A stretch of 64,000 nucleotides of DNA from Pseudobutyrivibrio ruminis (GTDB lineage Bacteria > Bacillota > Clostridia > Lachnospirales > Lachnospiraceae), in assembly GCA_015057305.1 (NCBI GenBank), contig SVES01000002.1, forward strand, positions 62,001-126,000, written 5' to 3'. The stretch's first letter is position 1, and each line of letters begins with the position of its first letter. The translations under genes were made by a program, and so were the position numbers. The notes beneath the pieces are model-generated. The model did not search any database and was not told the DNA's origin. It saw nothing but the letters and a program-made list of their open reading frames with translations. Positions 8,557-16,415 of this stretch are shown in pieces.

Positions 8557-9413
8557 ATAAGAATTTAGAAAGAGTATATAACGGTCTTTGGAAGGAAAAT
8601 CCTACTTTTGTGTTGATGCTTGGTATGTGTCCTACACTTGCTGTCACCACATCAGCTATCAACGGTATTGGTATGGGACTTTCTACGACGGTAGTTTTAG
8701 TCCTTTCCAATATGATGATTTCAGCATTGAGAAATCTTATTCCTGATAGAGTTAGAATGCCGGCATTTATCGTAGTTGTTGCATCCTTCGTTACAATAGT
8801 ACAGTTTTTAATGCAGGGCTTTTTACCTTCTTTATATGAATCCCTTGGAATTTACATTCCACTTATTGTAGTTAACTGTATTATTTTAGGACGTGCTGAA
8901 AGTTATGCTTCCAAAAACCCGGTTATCCCATCTATGTTTGATGGTATAGGTATGGGTCTTGGATTTACAATTGGCCTTACACTGATTGGTATTGTTCGTG
9001 AAATATTAGGCAATGGCTCAATATTTGATGTAGCTATAACACCACTTAACGATTATCACATTACTTTATTTGGACTTGCTCCTGGCGCATTTTTTGTTCT
9101 AGGATGTCTTGTTGCTATTATGAATGTGGTTCGTCGTAAGATGGAAGAAAAGGGCAAACCACTTCCTGCTGTTCAGGGTTGCTTGGCAGGAGATTGTAGT
9201 GGATGTACCTTATCAAGTGCCTGCACCGGCAAATCACTAGTTCATCCTGTAGAAGATATACCAGAGGTGGATCCAAAGGATGTAGCAAAGCCACAGGCTT
9301 CTAAACCACAGGTTGCCCAGACTTCAAATGCTAAAAATACAGAGGATGTTGAAAAATCAGGTTCAGATTCCTCATATGCAGATGATGAAATAGTAGGAAA
9401 GGAGGAAAAATAA
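8553..9413 (+). CDS. rnfE: Rnf complex subunit RnfE with Cys-rich cytosolic tail
   Basis: Membrane subunit with six helices in residues 15-192 and the family motifs NPTFVLMLGMCPTLAVT and GMGLGFTIGL; C26 is the cysteine expected to help bind a cluster within the membrane. Residues after about 195 form an extra hydrophilic tail of about 90 residues. It holds cysteines 210, 215, 218 and 224 (spacing C-x4-C-x2-C-x5-C), followed by a Pro/Lys/Ser/Asp-rich disordered stretch. RnfE proteins usually end near 200-230 residues, so the tail is an addition. Its four cysteines could hold a metal or Fe-S cluster (inference). It overlaps rnfA at a single base. Confidence 0.93.
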   Translation: MNKNLERVYNGLWKENPTFVLMLGMCPTLAVTTSAINGIGMGLSTTVVLVLSNMMISALRNLIPDRVRMPAFIVVVASFVTIVQFLMQGFLPSLYESLGIYIPLIVVNCIILGRAESYASKNPVIPSMFDGIGMGLGFTIGLTLIGIVREILGNGSIFDVAITPLNDYHITLFGLAPGAFFVLGCLVAIMNVVRRKMEEKGKPLPAVQGCLAGDCSGCTLSSACTGKSLVHPVEDIPEVDPKDVAKPQASKPQVAQTSNAKNTEDVEKSGSDSSYADDEIVGKEEK

Positions 9414-9997
9414 TGAGTTACGTTACTGGTCTAATATTACTTTTAGTTGCTTCGGCAATTGTAAATAACGTTGTTCTTTCTCAGTTCCTTGGCTTATGTC
9501 CTTTCCTTGGTGTTTCAAAAAGGGTTGAAACTGCTGCAGGCATGGGTGGCGCTGTAATATTTGTAATTACCATAGCATCCTTTGTAACATCTGTGATTTA
9601 CAAATACATTTTGGCACCTACTGGATTTGAATACATGCAGACAATAGTCTTCATTCTTGTAATTGCTGCACTTGTTCAGTTCGTTGAGATGTTCCTTAAA
9701 AAGAGCGTTCCAGCCTTGTATCAATCACTTGGCGTTTATTTACCTTTGATTACTACAAACTGTGCCGTTCTTGGAACTGCAATTAATAATGTTACTAATA
9801 ACTATGATATCTTGGAATCGGTTATCAATGGCTTTGGTGTTGCTGTTGGTTTCACCATTGCGATTGTTATTATGGCTGGTATACGAGAAAAGATTGAATA
9901 CAATGATATTCCTGAGACATTCAAGGGTTCAGCTATAGTTCTTGTTACTGCAGGGCTTATGGCAATGGCGTTCCTTGGATTTTCAGGGGTAATATAA
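9413..9997 (+). CDS. rnfA: Rnf complex subunit RnfA
   Basis: Membrane subunit of 194 residues with six helices, a homologue of RnfE that packs against it with opposite topology. Conserved segments include NNVVLSQFLGLCPFLGVSK near the start, with the cluster-binding cysteine, and TTNCAVLGTAI in the middle. The ATG overlaps the rnfE stop (TAATG). Length and motifs are normal, which makes the extended RnfE stand out. Confidence 0.96.
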   Translation: MSYVTGLILLLVASAIVNNVVLSQFLGLCPFLGVSKRVETAAGMGGAVIFVITIASFVTSVIYKYILAPTGFEYMQTIVFILVIAALVQFVEMFLKKSVPALYQSLGVYLPLITTNCAVLGTAINNVTNNYDILESVINGFGVAVGFTIAIVIMAGIREKIEYNDIPETFKGSAIVLVTAGLMAMAFLGFSGVI

Positions 9998-10009
9998 GGA
10001 GGTGCGTTT

Positions 10010-10801
10010 ATGAGTATAACAGGAATTTTACTGGCAGCTGTTATCGTAGGCGCTACTGGTTGTATAATTGGATTTTTCCTTTGCTTCTCGGCTGAAAAAT
10101 TTAAAGTTGAAGTAGATCCAAAGGAGGAGGCTGTACTTGGAGTGTTACCTGGTAACAATTGCGGTGGCTGTGGTTATGCTGGTTGTTCAGGTCTTGCTGC
10201 TGCAATAGCTAAAGGCGAGGCACCAGTTAATCAATGCCCTGTTGGTGGTGCTCCGGTTGCTACCAAGATTTCCGAGATTATGGGAGTGGAAGCAGAGGCA
10301 GGAGTTCGCAAGGTTGCTTTTGTTATGTGCCACGGCACTTGCGAAAATGCTAAGCAGCTTTATGATTACACAGGTGTAGAGGATTGCAAGGCTATGGCAT
10401 TTGTGCCAGGTGGTGGACCTAAGGCCTGCTCTTACGGCTGTATGGGCTTTGGCTCATGCGTAAAGGCTTGCCCATTTGATGCAATTCATATTGTAGATGG
10501 AGTGGCAGTAGTAGATAAAGAAGCCTGCAAGGCTTGCGGTAAATGTGTAGCTACATGCCCTAATCATTTGATAGAGCTAATTCCTTACGATTTTGGTCAT
10601 GCTGTTCGTTGCCACAATAATGACAAGGGCAAAGATGTAATGAGTGTCTGCAAGGTTGGCTGTATTGGATGCCATAAATGTGAGAAGGTCTGTGAGGCTG
10701 ACGCAATTCACGTTGATGGATTTTTTGCTCACATCGACCAGGATAAATGTACAAGCTGCGGTAAATGCGCAGAGGCTTGTCCTCGTCACATAATTCTTTA
10801 G
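10010..10801 (+). CDS. rnfB: Rnf complex subunit RnfB, polyferredoxin
   Basis: Electron-entry subunit that accepts electrons from reduced ferredoxin. An N-terminal membrane helix (residues 4-26) is followed by the four-Cys Fe-S domain NNCGGCGYAGC...QCP, then several ferredoxin-type 4Fe-4S motifs, including CKACGKCVATCP and CTSCGKCAEACP at the C-terminus. At 263 residues it is in the range of clostridial RnfB. It is the last gene of the operon; an AAGGAGGTG ribosome site precedes it. No simple terminator follows; the large inverted repeat at 10820 begins 19 bases after the stop. Confidence 0.96.
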   Translation: MSITGILLAAVIVGATGCIIGFFLCFSAEKFKVEVDPKEEAVLGVLPGNNCGGCGYAGCSGLAAAIAKGEAPVNQCPVGGAPVATKISEIMGVEAEAGVRKVAFVMCHGTCENAKQLYDYTGVEDCKAMAFVPGGGPKACSYGCMGFGSCVKACPFDAIHIVDGVAVVDKEACKACGKCVATCPNHLIELIPYDFGHAVRCHNNDKGKDVMSVCKVGCIGCHKCEKVCEADAIHVDGFFAHIDQDKCTSCGKCAEACPRHIIL

Positions 10802-10819
10802 CCTAGAGCTTATAAAGAT

Positions 10820-11172
10820 TTACAAAGTTACTATTGCATGATGAGGACGGACAATATTGTTGTAATAATCATCTAGTCTTAACTAATTTTGTATATTACT
10901 ATTTGCTGATACATTCACTAAGTAGAACTAAAAAGAGATATTTGTATGGAAATTGCACCGTGGCACATTCAACATCGTGTTTCAACGTGACCACTGCTGC
11001 CGCCATCGTAGCGGCAGCTGCAATTCCATATCAAATATCTCTTTTTGTTCTACTAAGCTCATTCCAAAGCAAATAGTAAATATACTAAAATTAGCTTAAG
11101 ACTGATGATTCTATAAGTTATAGAATGTCCGTCCTCAGCATACTTGGACGAAAGAATTGTAAAACTTTGTAA
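10820..11172. repeat. 353-nt nested inverted repeat; candidate structured RNA or mobile miniature element
   Basis: The region folds into one long rod. Paired arms from outside in: 10820-10829/11163-11172 (10 bp, perfect); 10842-10853/11126-11137 (12 bp, perfect); 10867-10882/11096-11110 (one bulge); 10883-10907/11068-11094 (two small bulges); 10921-10927/11048-11054; 10930-10944/11032-11046 (15 bp, perfect); 10945-10957/11019-11030 (one bulge). The tip splits into two hairpins, 10960-10994 and 10996-11018 (GCTGCCGC/GCGGCAGC), and a side hairpin sits at 11109-11125. The only frames through it are chance frames created by the symmetry. I recognise no known RNA family. The remaining bases to 11317 hold only a palindrome (11206-11220) and a small CCCC/GGGG hairpin (11235-11246). 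Confidence 0.7.
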
Positions 11173-11317
11173 GAACACCTACTAATAAATATGCAAGATT
11201 CCACATTTAGATAATCTAAAATCTGCGATTGTTTCCCCTACTGGGGTGTGAGGCCAGGGGCATGGCAAGTGCTTATTCAAAAATAGAGGGTGTGAATAGT
11301 AACTTTACAAAAAGGGC

Positions 11318-11346
11318 TTGACTTATATCAAGCTACATAGTAATAT
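11318..11346 (+). promoter_or_regulatory. Promoter for tRNA-Glu
   Basis: TTGACT (11318-11323), a 17-base spacer and TAATAT (11341-11346) form a strong vegetative promoter about 30 bases ahead of the mature tRNA. Confidence 0.75.
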
Positions 11347-11377
11347 ATGACTTGTCGCTGATAGCGACGGGTCATAT
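11345..11377 (+). other. 15-bp hairpin abutting the tRNA 5' end
   Basis: ATATGACTTGTCGCT pairs with AGCGACGGGTCATAT around a GAT loop, with two G-U pairs, and ends on the base before the tRNA. Transcription should start inside its left arm, so only part may form in the RNA. Confidence 0.6.
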
Positions 11378-11449
11378 GGTTCCTTGGTCAAGCGGTTAAG
11401 ACGTCGCCCTCTCACGGCGAAAACAGCGGTTCGATTCCGCTAGGAACTG
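11378..11449 (+). tRNA. tRNA-Glu (anticodon CTC)
   Basis: A 72-nt cloverleaf: acceptor GGTTCCT/AGGAACT, D arm GTC...GAC, anticodon stem TCGCC/GGCGA with loop CTCTCAC (anticodon CTC), T arm AGCGG/CCGCT with loop TTCGATT, and discriminator G. The CCA end is not encoded. The CTC anticodon reads GAG codons and normally supplements a UUC-anticodon tRNA-Glu located elsewhere. The gene stands alone with its own promoter and terminator. Confidence 0.93.
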
Positions 11450-11451
11450 CT

Positions 11452-11484
11452 AAAAGCATCCGATTAATTCGGATGCTTTTTTGT
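11452..11484. terminator. Terminator after tRNA-Glu
   Basis: AAAAGCATCCGA and TCGGATGCTTTTTT form a 12-bp hairpin with A- and T-runs on either side. It can serve both the tRNA on the + strand and tmcAL, whose stop codon begins at the next base on the - strand. Confidence 0.88.
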
Positions 11485-12660
11485 TTAGTTTTCGATGTTT
11501 GTAAGTTTAAATTTACGAGTGTATTCAGAGGGATAAAGTATACTGGTTTTGTTAGTCAGTGCAGCTCTGTAAATATTGCTTGAAATAATATCATACTTAT
11601 CTATTAGTTCGGTTGGAGCTGTGATTAAAGGGCAAGAGCCATTTTCTTTTATTGCGGATAGCAGGTTGGCGCCTGCTTTACTAAATCCTAACATTCTCAT
11701 ATAAGAAATGTATCCTTTATTTTTAGCGTTCGCAAAGTCATTATAGGTAATATCAAGTAGAATATGGCAAAGAACACGGCTTATTTTTGAATAAGTGACA
11801 TTTTTTGTTTTTAACAAATCACAAAATTGAGTGAAGGAAATATATTTGTCCAGGTTATTTTTTATTCGCTCTGATAAATCCTTATTGCAATCGAGGAAAT
11901 CCTTAAAATCTTCTGTAGTAAGAAGCTTATAGTGGAGCATTTCTGAGATGTCATCAGGCTTTGCAGCAACACTTTCTTGATAAACTGCTTCTGCCTTTTC
12001 TGGTACGGCATCAATAGATCCTGTATTAAAAAGATGTGAGCGAATAGCAGTTGCAGAACTAACAGAACCGGTGAGATCTGGTGAATTATAATCGTTAAAA
12101 TGGCGCTTAATTATCTCTATATTTAAATTAAGATTATTTGCAAAAATATAACGACAATACTCAAGCCCTAGAATATTATTAGGGCTTGAAGTAATTTCTT
12201 TAGGAATATACTTTTCTAGAAATTTAGCTCTAGCGGTAGCATATGTATCTCCAGCAGCAACATTTGATTTAACAGTCTCATTAAATTTCTTTGAGTTTTC
12301 TAACTCAAGGAGCTTTTTGGCAGATTCTTTAAAAATATCTTTATTATTACATTCGGCACCAAATAAGATAGTGTCAACAACCCCGGTAGAAGCAAGTAAA
12401 GCTACTCCAGCTGAGGCAAATTCTCTGGCAGAGCTTGAGGCAAAGATTGTAGGAATCTCAAGAATTATATCCGCACCACATTTTAAGGCGGCCTCGGCTC
12501 TAGTGTATTTGTCAAAGCAGGCAATTTCTCCACGCTGAGTAAAGCTACCAGACATGGCAACAATTACAGCATCAGCACCTAAAACATTTTTTGCGTAATC
12601 GATTTGCAGCTTGTGCCCATTATGAAAGGGATTGTATTCTGCAACTATTCCAACTATCAT
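11485..12660 (-). CDS. tmcAL: tRNA(Met) cytidine acetate ligase
   Basis: Forms N4-acetylcytidine at the wobble position of elongator tRNA-Met from acetate and ATP (role known for Bacillus TmcAL, formerly YlbM). The 391 residues begin with the nucleotidyltransferase HxGH motif (HNGH, residues 13-16, in AEYNPFHNGH) and continue with the family segments MSGSFTQRGEIACFDKY and SSPNNILGLEYCRYI. It diverges from ackA; a link through acetate activation is suggestive only. Confidence 0.9.
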   Translation of the reverse strand: MIVGIVAEYNPFHNGHKLQIDYAKNVLGADAVIVAMSGSFTQRGEIACFDKYTRAEAALKCGADIILEIPTIFASSSAREFASAGVALLASTGVVDTILFGAECNNKDIFKESAKKLLELENSKKFNETVKSNVAAGDTYATARAKFLEKYIPKEITSSPNNILGLEYCRYIFANNLNLNIEIIKRHFNDYNSPDLTGSVSSATAIRSHLFNTGSIDAVPEKAEAVYQESVAAKPDDISEMLHYKLLTTEDFKDFLDCNKDLSERIKNNLDKYISFTQFCDLLKTKNVTYSKISRVLCHILLDITYNDFANAKNKGYISYMRMLGFSKAGANLLSAIKENGSCPLITAPTELIDKYDIISSNIYRAALTNKTSILYPSEYTRKFKLTNIEN

Positions 12661-12820
12661 TTATTTGCTCCTTAGCATTGTTAAATACATCATACACTTA
12701 TATTTATTTTTGCTCAAATTTAATTTTTCTAGAGTCTTTAATTTAAAAAAATTATGGGATTGTTTAGTATTAAGTACTAAGCCGCAAATTGCAAAATATG
12801 TGGTGTTATATCAATGGAAA

Positions 12821-12831
12821 TGTGCTATACT
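12821..12831 (+). promoter_or_regulatory. Extended -10 promoter of ackA
   Basis: TGTGCTATACT contains the TGn extension and a TATACT -10 box, 61 bases before the ackA start. The -35 is poor, as is usual for extended -10 promoters. Confidence 0.5.
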
Positions 12832-12892
12832 AAACAAGTTGAATTATGTTTTAAAGAAAGAAATATATAAATTTAGGAGGAATTACTCAATT

Positions 12893-14089
12893 ATGAAGAT
12901 TTTAGTTATCAACTGTGGTAGCTCATCTCTTAAGTATCAGGTTATTGATTCCGAGAGCGAGCAGGTACTTTGCAAGGGTCTTTGCGAGAGAATTGGTATT
13001 GATGGACGTATTGTATACCAAAAGGCTGGTCTTGATAAGGAGACTACAGAAATTCCTATGCCTTCTCACAAAGAGGCTGTTGCAGCTGTTATTAATGCTA
13101 TTACAAATGATAAAACAGGAGCTATTGCTTCTCTTGATGAAATTGATGCTGTTGGCCACAGAGTTGTACATGGTGGTGAAAAATTTGCAGCTTCAGCTCT
13201 TATTACAGATGAAATGATTAAAGTAGTAGAAGAGTGCAATGATTTAGCACCTCTCCACAATCCAGCAAATATAATTGGTATTAATGCTTGTCGTGAGCTT
13301 ATGCCAGGTAAGCCACAGGTTGGTGTATTTGATACAGCATTCCATCAGACAATGCCTAAGGAAGCTTACATGTATGCTGTTCCTTACAAGTATTATGAGA
13401 AATATGGCGTTCGTCGCTATGGCTTCCACGGAACAAGTCACAGCTATGTTTCAAAGAGAGTTTGCGAGTTTGCAAATGCTGATATTAACAACTCTAAGAT
13501 TATCGTTTGCCACATTGGTAATGGAGCTAGTTGCTGTGCGGTACTTAATGGCAAGTCAGTAGATACTTCAATGGGTCTTTCTCCACTAGAGGGTCTTGTA
13601 ATGGGTACACGTTCAGGTGATATTGATCCTTCAGCTGTTGAATATATGGCTAAGAAAGAGGGCTTGGATTTCCCAGGTATTATGAATGTACTTAATAAGG
13701 AATCTGGTGCTCTTGGAGTTTCTGGTATTTCATCAGATTTCCGTGATTTAATTGCTTCCTCTGCAGAGGGCAACGAGAGAGCTAAGCTTGCTATGGATAT
13801 GATTGCATACCGTATTGCAAAGTATGTTGGTGCATATGCCGCAGCTATGAATGGTGTTGATATGATTTGCTTTACAGCAGGTCTTGGAGAGAACAATGCA
13901 GGCCTTCGCCAGGCAGTTTGTGATCATCTGGGATTTATGGGTGTTGAGCTTGATAGCTCACGTAACGAAGGACCAAGTGAAGACAAGCTTATTTCTTCAG
14001 ATGCTTCAAAGGTTAAGGTATTCGTTATCCCTACAAACGAAGAGGTTATGATTGCCAGAGATACTGCTGCAATTGTTTCAGGCAAATAA
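12893..14089 (+). CDS. ackA: Acetate kinase
   Basis: Makes ATP and acetate from acetyl phosphate, the main substrate-level phosphorylation step of acetate fermentation. The 398 residues carry the N-terminal VINCGSSSLKY, GHRVVHGGEKF, VFDTAFHQTM, CHIGNGAS and the signature MGTRSGDIDP. The frame is open 87 codons further upstream, but ATG 12893 has AGGAGG twelve bases ahead and matches the family N-terminus. Phosphotransacetylase, usually the preceding gene, is absent here, so acetyl phosphate must be made from a gene elsewhere. Confidence 0.96.
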   Translation: MKILVINCGSSSLKYQVIDSESEQVLCKGLCERIGIDGRIVYQKAGLDKETTEIPMPSHKEAVAAVINAITNDKTGAIASLDEIDAVGHRVVHGGEKFAASALITDEMIKVVEECNDLAPLHNPANIIGINACRELMPGKPQVGVFDTAFHQTMPKEAYMYAVPYKYYEKYGVRRYGFHGTSHSYVSKRVCEFANADINNSKIIVCHIGNGASCCAVLNGKSVDTSMGLSPLEGLVMGTRSGDIDPSAVEYMAKKEGLDFPGIMNVLNKESGALGVSGISSDFRDLIASSAEGNERAKLAMDMIAYRIAKYVGAYAAAMNGVDMICFTAGLGENNAGLRQAVCDHLGFMGVELDSSRNEGPSEDKLISSDASKVKVFVIPTNEEVMIARDTAAIVSGK

Positions 14090-14136
14090 TTTGTAAACTG
14101 AATTTTGAAAATTGAGTATATTTTCATTAAAAGTGT

Positions 14137-14165
14137 TTGACAAGCAATACAAACCTTAGTATAAT
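14137..14165 (+). promoter_or_regulatory. Promoter of the yceD-rpmF unit
   Basis: TTGACA (14137-14142), a 17-base spacer and TATAAT (14160-14165): a perfect consensus vegetative promoter, 27 bases before yceD. Confidence 0.88.
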
Positions 14166-14191
14166 TGACCAAGTGTGGATAGGAGATTTTT

Positions 14192-14722
14192 ATGAAGATT
14201 TCTATTAAGGATATTACTTCATTACCTGATCAGAATAAGAAGTTCGCTGGAAACTGCGATTTACATGAGTTTTCTTATCTTGGTAGTAATTTTTCTATCA
14301 ATCACGTAAAGCCATTTGATGTAGTTTTATCTATGATTGGTTCTAAAAAGCTTCATATCGAATTTACTTCTGAGTGCACAATCTCAGGTGAATGTGATAG
14401 ATGCTTGACTTCAGTATCATTTATGGTACCTGTCTCAATTGATGAAACTGTTGAGGTTTCAGAAGGGCAGGTCGTTATGGATGAGGATATTGGTCCTTAT
14501 TCCTTCGTAGATGGTGAAGATATCGACATAGATGAACTCATTTTAAACGAGATCTTATTGAATTTCCCGGCAAAGATATTGTGCCAGGATGACTGCAAGG
14601 GGATTTGTCCTGTTTGTGGTAAGAATCGTAACATCGAGCCTTGTGGCTGTGATGATACAGTTTTAGATCCTAGAATGGCACAATTTTTAGATGTCTTTAA
14701 TAGCTTTAAGGAGGTGAAATAG
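14192..14722 (+). CDS. yceD: YceD/DUF177 family protein
   Basis: DUF177 protein of 176 residues, found next to rpmF across bacteria and linked to 23S rRNA accumulation in plants and E. coli. It shows the internal SGECDRCLTSV pair and the C-terminal CQDDCKGICPVCGKNRN cysteine set, which may bind zinc, ending in DPRMAQFLDVF. It is one base pair from rpmF and driven by a strong promoter. Its biochemical activity is not settled. Confidence 0.87.
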   Translation: MKISIKDITSLPDQNKKFAGNCDLHEFSYLGSNFSINHVKPFDVVLSMIGSKKLHIEFTSECTISGECDRCLTSVSFMVPVSIDETVEVSEGQVVMDEDIGPYSFVDGEDIDIDELILNEILLNFPAKILCQDDCKGICPVCGKNRNIEPCGCDDTVLDPRMAQFLDVFNSFKEVK

Positions 14723-14723
14723 C

Positions 14724-14903
14724 ATGTCTATTTGTCCAAAGAACAAATCTTCTAAGGGAAGAAGAGATAAAAGAAGAGCAAACTGGAAAATGAGCAATCC
14801 TACTCTTGTTAAGTGCAGCAAGTGTGGCGAGCTTATGGTACCACATAGAGTTTGCAAGAACTGTGGTTCATACAACAAAAAAGAAATCATCTCTGTTGAT
14901 TAA
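14724..14903 (+). CDS. rpmF: 50S ribosomal protein L32
   Basis: A 59-residue zinc-ribbon ribosomal protein. It starts MSICPKNKSSKGRRDKRRA and has the zinc ligands C-x2-C (CSKCG) and C-x2-C (CKNCG). TAAGGAGGTG precedes the ATG at a good distance, within the end of yceD. The intact four-cysteine set marks it as the zinc-dependent form. Confidence 0.96.
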   Translation: MSICPKNKSSKGRRDKRRANWKMSNPTLVKCSKCGELMVPHRVCKNCGSYNKKEIISVD

Positions 14904-14914
14904 TTATGGTTTCT

Positions 14915-14945
14915 ATTCCCCTCTGTAAAGAGGGGATTTTTTTAT
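14915..14945 (+). terminator. Intrinsic terminator after rpmF
   Basis: CCCCTCT-GTAA-AGAGGGG followed by ATTTTTTT, twelve bases after the stop codon. Confidence 0.92.
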
Positions 14946-14974
14946 TTGTATTTTTAGTCTAATTCAAGTATACT
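14946..14974 (+). promoter_or_regulatory. Promoter of plsX-acpP
   Basis: TTGTAT (14946-14951), 17 bases, TATACT (14969-14974), directly behind the rpmF terminator. The leader to 15059 contains an imperfect hairpin at about 14999-15027. I see no FapR-type operator. Confidence 0.6.
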
Positions 14975-15059
14975 TCTTTATAGTGCGTAGATTATGCAGG
15001 AATATATTTTGTAAGGAAATATATCCTCAGGATTTTCCGCTGAAAGGATTGTATTTATT

Positions 15060-16079
15060 ATGGATTATACAGTTGTTGCATTAGATGCAATGGGAGGAGA
15101 TAATGCTCCATCTGAAATGGTTAAGGGCGCAGTAGATGCAGTCAATGCCAGAAACGATATAAAAGTTATTCTTGTTGGTAAAGAGGATATTATTAATAAA
15201 GAGCTTTCTGAGTACACCTACAACAAGGAGCAGGTTCAAATAAAAAATGCTACTGAAGTTATCGAAACAGCTGAACATCCTGTGGCAGCTATCAAAAGAA
15301 AGAAAGATTCTTCAATGGTTGTCGGCTTACATCTTGTTAAGGATGGGGCGGCTGAGGCTTTTGTATCTGCTGGTAATTCAGGGGCACTTCTTACAGGAGG
15401 CCTTGGAATTGTAGGACGTATTAGAGGTATCGAGAGAGCTCCTTTTGGCACATTATTCCCTGTAAAAAGCGGAGTAGCTCTTTTGGCCGATTCTGGTGCC
15501 AATGTGGATTGCCGTCCTAGTCACTTAGTACAATTTGCCAAGATGGGCAGCATTTATATGGAAAAGGTTGTAGGCATCAAAAATCCTAGAGTTGCCATTG
15601 TAAATGTTGGTGCTGAGGAAGAAAAGGGAAACGCCTTGGTTAAGGAAACTATGCCACTTCTTAAAGAATGTGAGGATATTAATTTTATTGGTAGCATAGA
15701 AGCTAGAAATATTCCAAATGGTGATGCAGATGTTATTATATGCGATGGTTTTGTTGGAAATGTTATACTAAAGCTTTACGAAGGCCTCGCTAGTACTCTT
15801 GTTTCTGTAATAAAGGGTGGTCTAATGAGTACTCTCAAATCAAAGATTGGTGCTGCCCTAGCATTGCCAGCTTTGAAAAAGACTCTCAAGGCATTTGACG
15901 CCAGTGAATACGGCGGAGCACCTTTGCTTGGATTAAAGGGACTTGTTGTTAAGACTCATGGTAGCGCTAAGGCTGGAGAGGTTAGAAACACCATATTCCA
16001 GTGTGTTACTTTTAAAGAGCAAAGAATTAATGAGCTTATTAGAGATTATATTGTAATAGATAAGAAAAAGGAGGATTAA
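15060..16079 (+). CDS. plsX: Phosphate acyltransferase PlsX
   Basis: Converts acyl-ACP to acyl phosphate, the acyl donor for PlsY in phosphatidic acid synthesis; a soluble protein that associates with the membrane. The 339 residues include DAMGGDNAPSEMVKGA at the start and ADSGANVDCRPSHLVQFA and ICDGFVGNVILK further on, all family hallmarks. It lies two bases from acpP, the carrier of its substrate. Its partner plsY is also in this window, 27 kb downstream. Confidence 0.96.
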   Translation: MDYTVVALDAMGGDNAPSEMVKGAVDAVNARNDIKVILVGKEDIINKELSEYTYNKEQVQIKNATEVIETAEHPVAAIKRKKDSSMVVGLHLVKDGAAEAFVSAGNSGALLTGGLGIVGRIRGIERAPFGTLFPVKSGVALLADSGANVDCRPSHLVQFAKMGSIYMEKVVGIKNPRVAIVNVGAEEEKGNALVKETMPLLKECEDINFIGSIEARNIPNGDADVIICDGFVGNVILKLYEGLASTLVSVIKGGLMSTLKSKIGAALALPALKKTLKAFDASEYGGAPLLGLKGLVVKTHGSAKAGEVRNTIFQCVTFKEQRINELIRDYIVIDKKKED

Positions 16080-16081
16080 AC

Positions 16082-16318
16082 ATGGAATTCGATTTACTCA
16101 AGGAAATTATTGCAGAGGTTTTAAACGTAGATGCTGCAGAAATTACTACTGAGACAACTTTTGTAGATGATCTTGGAGCAGATTCTTTAGATGTATTCCA
16201 GATTATCATGGGTGTTGAGGAAAAGCTTAACATCGAAGTTGATACTGAGGCAGCTGAAAAGCTTTCAACAGTTGGAGATGCTGTTGAGCTTATCAAAAAA
16301 ACTGTTGCAGGAAAATAA
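16082..16318 (+). CDS. acpP: Acyl carrier protein
   Basis: A 78-residue acidic helical protein that carries growing fatty acids on a 4'-phosphopantetheine attached to the serine of DLGADSLDVFQ (about residue 38). AAGGAGG stands ahead of the ATG. Placed between plsX and rnc, the usual Firmicute order. Confidence 0.96.
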   Translation: MEFDLLKEIIAEVLNVDAAEITTETTFVDDLGADSLDVFQIIMGVEEKLNIEVDTEAAEKLSTVGDAVELIKKTVAGK

Positions 16319-16328
16319 TTTAATATTT

Positions 16329-16362
16329 GAAAGCATCCAGCTTTTTACTGGGTGCTTTCTTA
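16329..16362 (+). terminator. Hairpin after acpP, weak terminator
   Basis: GAAAGCATCCAG pairs with CTGGGTGCTTTC (one G-U) around a seven-base loop, but only a short interrupted T-run follows. It may attenuate rather than stop transcription into rnc. Confidence 0.6.
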
Positions 16363-16415
16363 AACTTAAGAAGCTAATTATTTTGCTTTAAACCGTAATG
16401 AAATGGAGATAGGAA

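Noticed and set aside
10834-11076. 80-codon frame within the 353-nt inverted repeat
   Set aside because: It follows the symmetry of the repeat, has no ribosome site and no recognisable protein character.
10820-11172. 6S RNA
   Set aside because: A rod shape is similar, but the length is nearly double and there is no central bubble of the 6S type.
12632-12892. Upstream extension of ackA by 87 codons
   Set aside because: It overlaps tmcAL and the ackA promoter and has no counterpart in acetate kinases; AGGAGG marks ATG 12893.
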